Below are positions 60,565 to 64,000 of a stretch of DNA of 64,000 bases, one piece after another. The stretch's first letter is position 1; each line of letters starts with the position of its first letter. A program made the position numbers and the translations under genes. The DNA lies in contig NZ_JBNAFR010000008.1 in the NCBI RefSeq assembly GCF_049800775.1, positions 119,151-183,150 on the forward strand, given 5' to 3'. A model generated the notes under the pieces. The model was given only the letters and a program-made list of their open reading frames with translations, had not been told where the DNA came from and searched no databases. The stretch comes from Dinoroseobacter sp049800775. GTDB lineage: Bacteria; Pseudomonadota; Alphaproteobacteria; Rhodobacterales; Rhodobacteraceae.

Positions 60565-61209
60565 TCAGGCGTGCCGACGACGCCGGGCGAGCCCCAGACC
60601 GCCCAAGCCCGCCAGCAAGAGCCATCCCGCGGCGGGCAGGGGAATGGGCGCAGGCAGCGTGAAAGACTCCGCCGTGATGGTGCCAGCCACGCCGGAGCCT
60701 TGCGTCCGGGAATCCGCCGCACTGAAAGCGCTCTGGGTCGCCGAGGCAAAGTCCAGCGCGTCGAGATCCGCGAAACTGCTGCCGACCGCTTCGTCGAACG
60801 TCCAACGGGCCACAAAATTGCCGAAGAAGGCGTTCGCGGAGCTGGTGAATGTGCCGGGGTTCAGGAACACGCGCACCGTCGAAAAGGAGTCAATGACTGA
60901 GATTCGCAGAGACGCGGCATTGGTCGGCGCGATCAGGGACAGGGTCGCGGGGCCGATTTGGGCGGTCAACGTCTCAAGCCTGTAGTCAGTCTGCGAAAGA
61001 AACGGAGGGTCGTCAAACTCGAAGAATGCAGGCTCCGCCACCGTGGCGGTCAGGGTGAAATTATCGCCCACTTCGGCGCCGACCCCTGGTGCGGCACTGT
61101 CCACAACGCCCGAAGCGGTGATCGTGAGGGTCGCGGCCATGGCAGGGGCTGCACCAAGACCGAGCACCAGCGCGGCCAACAAGGATTTCAACATGCGATA
61201 TACTTTCAA
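60565..61209 (-). CDS. Secreted protein with VPLPA-CTERM-type sorting signal
   Basis: 214 residues, paralogue of the 59538 gene. A signal peptide (MLKSLLAALVLGLGAAPAMAA after the first five residues) and the C-terminal PIPLPAAGWLLLAGLGGLGL followed by ARRRRHA are clear. The central region shares FDEAVGSSFADLDALDF with its paralogue (FDGLVGSSFADLAALDF). Tandem duplication is likely. ATG 61194 (Met6) is an alternative start. Confidence 0.82.
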   Translation of the reverse strand: MKVYRMLKSLLAALVLGLGAAPAMAATLTITASGVVDSAAPGVGAEVGDNFTLTATVAEPAFFEFDDPPFLSQTDYRLETLTAQIGPATLSLIAPTNAASLRISVIDSFSTVRVFLNPGTFTSSANAFFGNFVARWTFDEAVGSSFADLDALDFASATQSAFSAADSRTQGSGVAGTITAESFTLPAPIPLPAAGWLLLAGLGGLGLARRRRHA

Positions 61210-61556
61210 TTAAAAGGCCTGACGGGCAGACGCCGCATGATTGGGACGGCTCGGCGCATTGTGTTTTGGCAACCCATCTCGCGCTGGCGGATTTGCGCTG
61301 CGCGGATGTCGACCTTCGTGACATCGGTGTCTTCTGTCAACAGCGCGCGCACAGGCGGCGTCTGCGGGCGAGCGGCGCGCGGTGCTATCGAGGCGGGGGC
61401 AGAACCGGTCTTGCCTGCAATCCGGGCAGTTGCGCGCCGGTCATACAACCGGGCCGGGAAATTCATGAAATGGGCGTATTGTCTGCTTCCCAAAGCCCTT
61501 TTGTGCCCGTATGCCGAGGGAAGTTTGCCCGCATTTCCAAGACCCAGCCGCACCCC
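61210..61556. other. Divergent intergenic region before the GH13 gene
   Basis: 347 nt between two divergent genes. The GH13 frame is open leftward to 61266, but the extension shows no homology. No RNA gene or clear promoter box recognised. Confidence 0.4.
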
Positions 61557-63302
61557 ATGTCCAAGCCGACCCAGACCCTGAGCCTGCGCCTTGCAGAGCT
61601 GTTGTCCCAGATCTATCCGGATCTGAGCGCCGACATCCTGAGCACGCAGGTGCTCGAGGCGTTTTTCCCGGACGAGACACCGCGCCGCAAGCGGGCGCGC
61701 ACGCCCGGCAACAACCTGTGGTCCGAGAACGATGCGGTGCTGATCACCTATGGCAACTCGCTGGTGGATGGAACGCACAAGCCGCTGGATCTGCTCAATG
61801 ATTTCCTGCTGGAATACCTCAAGGGGGTGGTCAACGGCGTGCATATCCTGCCGTTTTTTCCGTTTACCTCCGATGATGGCTTCGCGGTCACCGATTACCG
61901 GGCGGTGAACCCGTCGCTGGGCGATTGGCCGGATATCAACCGGATCGCGGACGAGTTCCTGCTGATGTCGGATCTGGTGCTCAACCATGTCTCGAGCCAG
62001 GGCGCTTGGTTCAATGCCTATCGGCAGGGCCACGCCCCCTATGACCGGTTCTTCTTCGAGGCCTCGCCCGAGGATGACGTCTCGGAGGTGGTCCGCCCGC
62101 GCACGACCCCGCTCTTGCAGGAGGTCGAGACCTCCGCCGGGCCGCGCCATGTGTGGTGTACCTTCAGCCATGACCAGATCGATCTGGACTTCCGCAATCC
62201 CGAGGTCCTGCTGGAGTTTCTGCGGATCATGCGGCTGCATATCAACAATGGTGTGCGGATCATCCGGCTCGATGCGGTGGCCTTCATCTGGAAGGTGATC
62301 GGCACCAAGTCGATCCACCTGCCAGAGACCCACGCCATCGTGCGGCTGATGCGGCTCTTGTGTGATTTCGCGCAGGAGCCGGTGATCCTGCTCACCGAGA
62401 CCAATGTGCCCAATGCCGAGAACCTGAGCTATTTCGGCAACCGCAACGAGGCCCATGCGGTCTATAACTTCACCCTGCCGCCTCTGGTGCTCCATGCGAT
62501 GATGTCGGGCAGCGCGGAGTATCTCAATCGCTGGCAGGTGGGCATGCCGCCCGCGCAGTTGGGCTGTGCCTATCTTAACTTCACCGCCTCCCATGACGGG
62601 ATCGGGATGCGCCCGGCCGAAGGCGTGCTTCCGGAGGAGGAGAAGGCCAAGGTCATCGACACGGTGCGCGATCTCGGCGGGCTCGTCTCCATGCGTGCGT
62701 TGCCGGGCGGGGGCGAGAGCCCCTATGAGCTCAACATCACCTTCTTCGAGGCCATGGGGGGCACCTTCAAGGGCCGCGACGACTATCACATCGCCCGGTT
62801 CCTCTGCTCGCAGACCATCGTGATGTCGCTGGAGGGGATCCCGGCCTTCTACATCCATTCGATGCTGGCCACGCCGAACGATCATGAGCAGGTGGAGCGC
62901 CGCGGCATGAACCGCGCGATCAACCGGCACAATTGGGAATACCCGCGTCTCAAGGACGAGCTGTCGAACCCCGATAGTGTCCATGCCCAGGTGCTGGGGG
63001 CGCTCTCGGACCGGTTGCGCCTGCGCTCGGGGCAGAGCGCGTTCCACCCCAATGCCACGCAATTCACCCTGCAGCTTGACCCGCGGATCTTCGGGGTCTG
63101 GCGCCAGAGCCTCGACCGCGACCAGTCGGTCTTTGCCCTGCACAATGTGAGCGACGAGACCGTCTTCATTTCGCCCGGGGCCATCAACCTGATTGAAGGT
63201 GCAGACTGGACCGACCTGCTCAGCGGAGAACGCATCCGCTCCGATGGCACCGAAATCCCACTCGCCCCCTACCAATGCCGCTGGATCACGAACCGAAGCT
63301 GA
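61557..63302 (+). CDS. GH13 subfamily 18 sucrose phosphorylase-family enzyme
   Basis: A 581-residue glycoside phosphorylase. The nucleophile is D239 in IIRLDAVAF, the acid/base E281 in LLTETNVPN, and the stabilising Asp in ASHDGIG. HILPFFPFTSDDGF and LNHVSSQ are typical of subfamily 18. Members act on sucrose, sucrose-6F-phosphate, glucosylglycerol or glucosylglycerate plus phosphate to give glucose-1-P. The last, a compatible solute, is plausible in a marine bacterium. ATG 61557 was chosen. Stand-alone, no sugar transporter adjacent. Confidence 0.9.
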   Translation: MSKPTQTLSLRLAELLSQIYPDLSADILSTQVLEAFFPDETPRRKRARTPGNNLWSENDAVLITYGNSLVDGTHKPLDLLNDFLLEYLKGVVNGVHILPFFPFTSDDGFAVTDYRAVNPSLGDWPDINRIADEFLLMSDLVLNHVSSQGAWFNAYRQGHAPYDRFFFEASPEDDVSEVVRPRTTPLLQEVETSAGPRHVWCTFSHDQIDLDFRNPEVLLEFLRIMRLHINNGVRIIRLDAVAFIWKVIGTKSIHLPETHAIVRLMRLLCDFAQEPVILLTETNVPNAENLSYFGNRNEAHAVYNFTLPPLVLHAMMSGSAEYLNRWQVGMPPAQLGCAYLNFTASHDGIGMRPAEGVLPEEEKAKVIDTVRDLGGLVSMRALPGGGESPYELNITFFEAMGGTFKGRDDYHIARFLCSQTIVMSLEGIPAFYIHSMLATPNDHEQVERRGMNRAINRHNWEYPRLKDELSNPDSVHAQVLGALSDRLRLRSGQSAFHPNATQFTLQLDPRIFGVWRQSLDRDQSVFALHNVSDETVFISPGAINLIEGADWTDLLSGERIRSDGTEIPLAPYQCRWITNRS

Positions 63303-63606
63303 CCTTGCAACCGGCCATTGTTGTCGCATCAAGTTTTCATCGCACCTGGTCAGAAATCCAATTCGGACGCTCGAAGGTTAGGCGCAGGGGGCAGAGTCGA
63401 CCATCGCTAATGCCGCGTCAAGGTTGACTTTGACGAGACCGTTCAACAAATTATCTAGTGAGAATGAGGGTGAGAGACTAGCTCAGTCTTTTTGAGTTCT
63501 ATTGGCATGCAAGCTGGAGCAGTTTTGGATTCACATAGTCTCGGAAGCAAGTATGCTACATTCTCTTTGGTGTGTTTTATTGGCTGACCTCCAGTAGTTA
63601 GATGGT
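63303..63606. other. AT-rich intergenic region
   Basis: 304 nt with composition clearly lower in GC than the preceding gene; only shadow frames. Begins the accessory stretch leading to the insertion sequence. Confidence 0.4.
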
Positions 63607-63876
63607 ATGACAGATACGGATTTGAGCAACCTCACAGCTATGATTGCGCGCGCGGAAGTGCTGGTCACTGATTTGAAGGCCGTCTATGAACGCGATCTCC
63701 AAGCCCAAATCGTTAGCGTTGAAGCATTGAACATTACCCACGAAATTGTAGAGAAGTGCTCCAACGTAATGGATCAAGCAATGACGCTATATTTCAATAG
63801 AACGATTGCGCCGTTGCTGATTAAACTACCAAGGCGTGGAGGATACTTTCCTGCCGCTCGCAACGAAGAGTCCTGA
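63607..63876 (+). CDS. Small hypothetical protein
   Basis: 89 residues, largely helical (LSNLTAMIARAEVLVTDLKAVY in part), basic C-terminus. No family recognised. Its stop is 12 nt from the insertion-sequence end. The AT-rich codon use differs from the core genes, which suggests acquired DNA. Some chance that it is not a gene. Confidence 0.45.
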   Translation: MTDTDLSNLTAMIARAEVLVTDLKAVYERDLQAQIVSVEALNITHEIVEKCSNVMDQAMTLYFNRTIAPLLIKLPRRGGYFPAARNEES

Positions 63877-63888
63877 GCTACTCCCCAA

Positions 63889-64000
63889 TGTTTGGACAGT
63901 TTCCGGCGTGATCTAAGCTACTCTCTGCTCCTGCTGATCGGGTTGGGTTTCGTCTTTTCTCAGCCAATAGACCATGGCTGGCGGTTGGCCGCCAAGGGCG
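63889..64000. mobile_element. IS3-family insertion sequence, one end
   Basis: The terminal repeat begins TGTTTGGACAGTTTCCGGCG at 63889, with the TG tip typical of IS3-family ends. The transposase reading frame enters from the right. The element continues beyond the window, so the other end and the target duplication cannot be seen. Confidence 0.7.
63913..63999 (-). CDS. IS3-family transposase OrfB, C-terminal end
   Basis: 28 codons before a TAG stop give ALGGQPPAMVYWLRKDE and a Gln-rich tail. ALGGxxPxxVY is the usual C-terminal end of IS3-family DDE transposases. The rest lies outside the window. Confidence 0.72.
   Translation of the reverse strand, partial: ALGGQPPAMVYWLRKDETQPDQQEQRVA

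Noticed and set aside
60276..60815. A third VPLPA-like frame on the minus strand
   Set aside because: It is the out-of-frame reading of the 3' end of the 60565 gene (CWRAWAVWGSPG is the shifted sorting tail).
61206..63332. A 708-codon frame opposite the GH13 gene
   Set aside because: Shadow frame; the GH13 catalytic motifs on the plus strand are unambiguous.
1..64000. CRISPR arrays, rRNA or tRNA genes, replication origin
   Set aside because: No regularly spaced repeats, no rRNA-like sequence and no cloverleaf were found on reading; a covariance-model search would be needed to exclude small RNAs.

Overview
The window is about 64 kb of high-GC DNA and looks like the chromosome of an alphaproteobacterium of the order Rhodobacterales (roseobacter group). 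The evidence is the combination of a DUF1476 F1-ATPase zeta-type subunit next to purC, a corrinoid homocysteine methyltransferase locus beside heterotetrameric sarcosine oxidase, VPLPA-type C-terminal sorting signals, a leucyl-transferase of the Bpt type and a DctB/DctD pair. All family names rest on reading the translated sequence by eye; no database search was run.

Region 1 (1-18.2 kb) is one large carbohydrate catabolic locus. It opens with the end of an mtnA-like isomerase, a SorC-type regulator, a class II aldolase and an aldo/keto reductase. A leftward group follows: a diheme cytochrome c, a periplasmic PQQ-type sugar dehydrogenase, DhaL/DhaK and a ribose/rhamnose/LsrB-type ABC transporter (two permeases, one ATPase, one binding protein). 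Divergent from the transporter, and separated from it by a long palindrome that looks like an operator, runs a second SorC regulator, a TIM-barrel ketose epimerase, an acetoin-dehydrogenase-like E1 alpha, E1 beta and E2 (lipoyl plus alpha/beta hydrolase), and an FGGY kinase. The parts describe uptake, oxidation, isomerisation, phosphorylation, aldol cleavage and thiamine-dependent cleavage of a sugar or polyol whose identity I cannot read from the sequence.

Region 2 (18.2-25.8 kb) is AT-richer accessory DNA. A near-perfect copy of the 5' end of dusA lies at 19794-19820, and dusA itself carries the same sequence at 25782-25808. The roughly 6 kb between them has the geometry of a dusA-associated island. 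Its cargo is a three-gene operon: a secreted 1368-residue protein with a PAN/Apple-like segment and a C-terminal caspase domain holding an EF-hand loop, a small secreted protein, and a one-pass membrane protein. No integrase is visible.

Region 3 (25.75-33.4 kb) holds dusA, a GT32-like glycosyltransferase, a phytanoyl-CoA-dioxygenase-like protein, a Slam-like outer-membrane protein (DUF560) with a TbpB-like lipoprotein and a decayed lipoprotein paralogue, then DUF1289 and ruvX.

Region 4 (33.9-46.2 kb) is one-carbon metabolism: soxB, then HD, membrane and decayed VOC genes, then soxD-soxA-soxG, superoxide dismutase, a lipoprotein, sufE, and the leftward group homocysteine methyltransferase, corrinoid protein, small membrane protein, YbjQ family and DUF1638. 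A perfect MetR-type palindrome precedes the methyltransferase. This set fits glycine betaine demethylation through to glycine.

Region 5 (46.2-64 kb) is mostly housekeeping: an MprF-like protein, the zeta-type subunit, purC, purS, an alcohol dehydrogenase embedded before purQ, dctB/dctD (DctD lacks the GAFTGA loop), bpt, an outer-membrane beta-barrel protein, RDD, DUF2852, ybaK, a RidA-family gene, two VPLPA-CTERM proteins and a GH13 sucrose-phosphorylase-family enzyme. The right edge is AT-rich and runs into the 3' end of an IS3-family insertion sequence.
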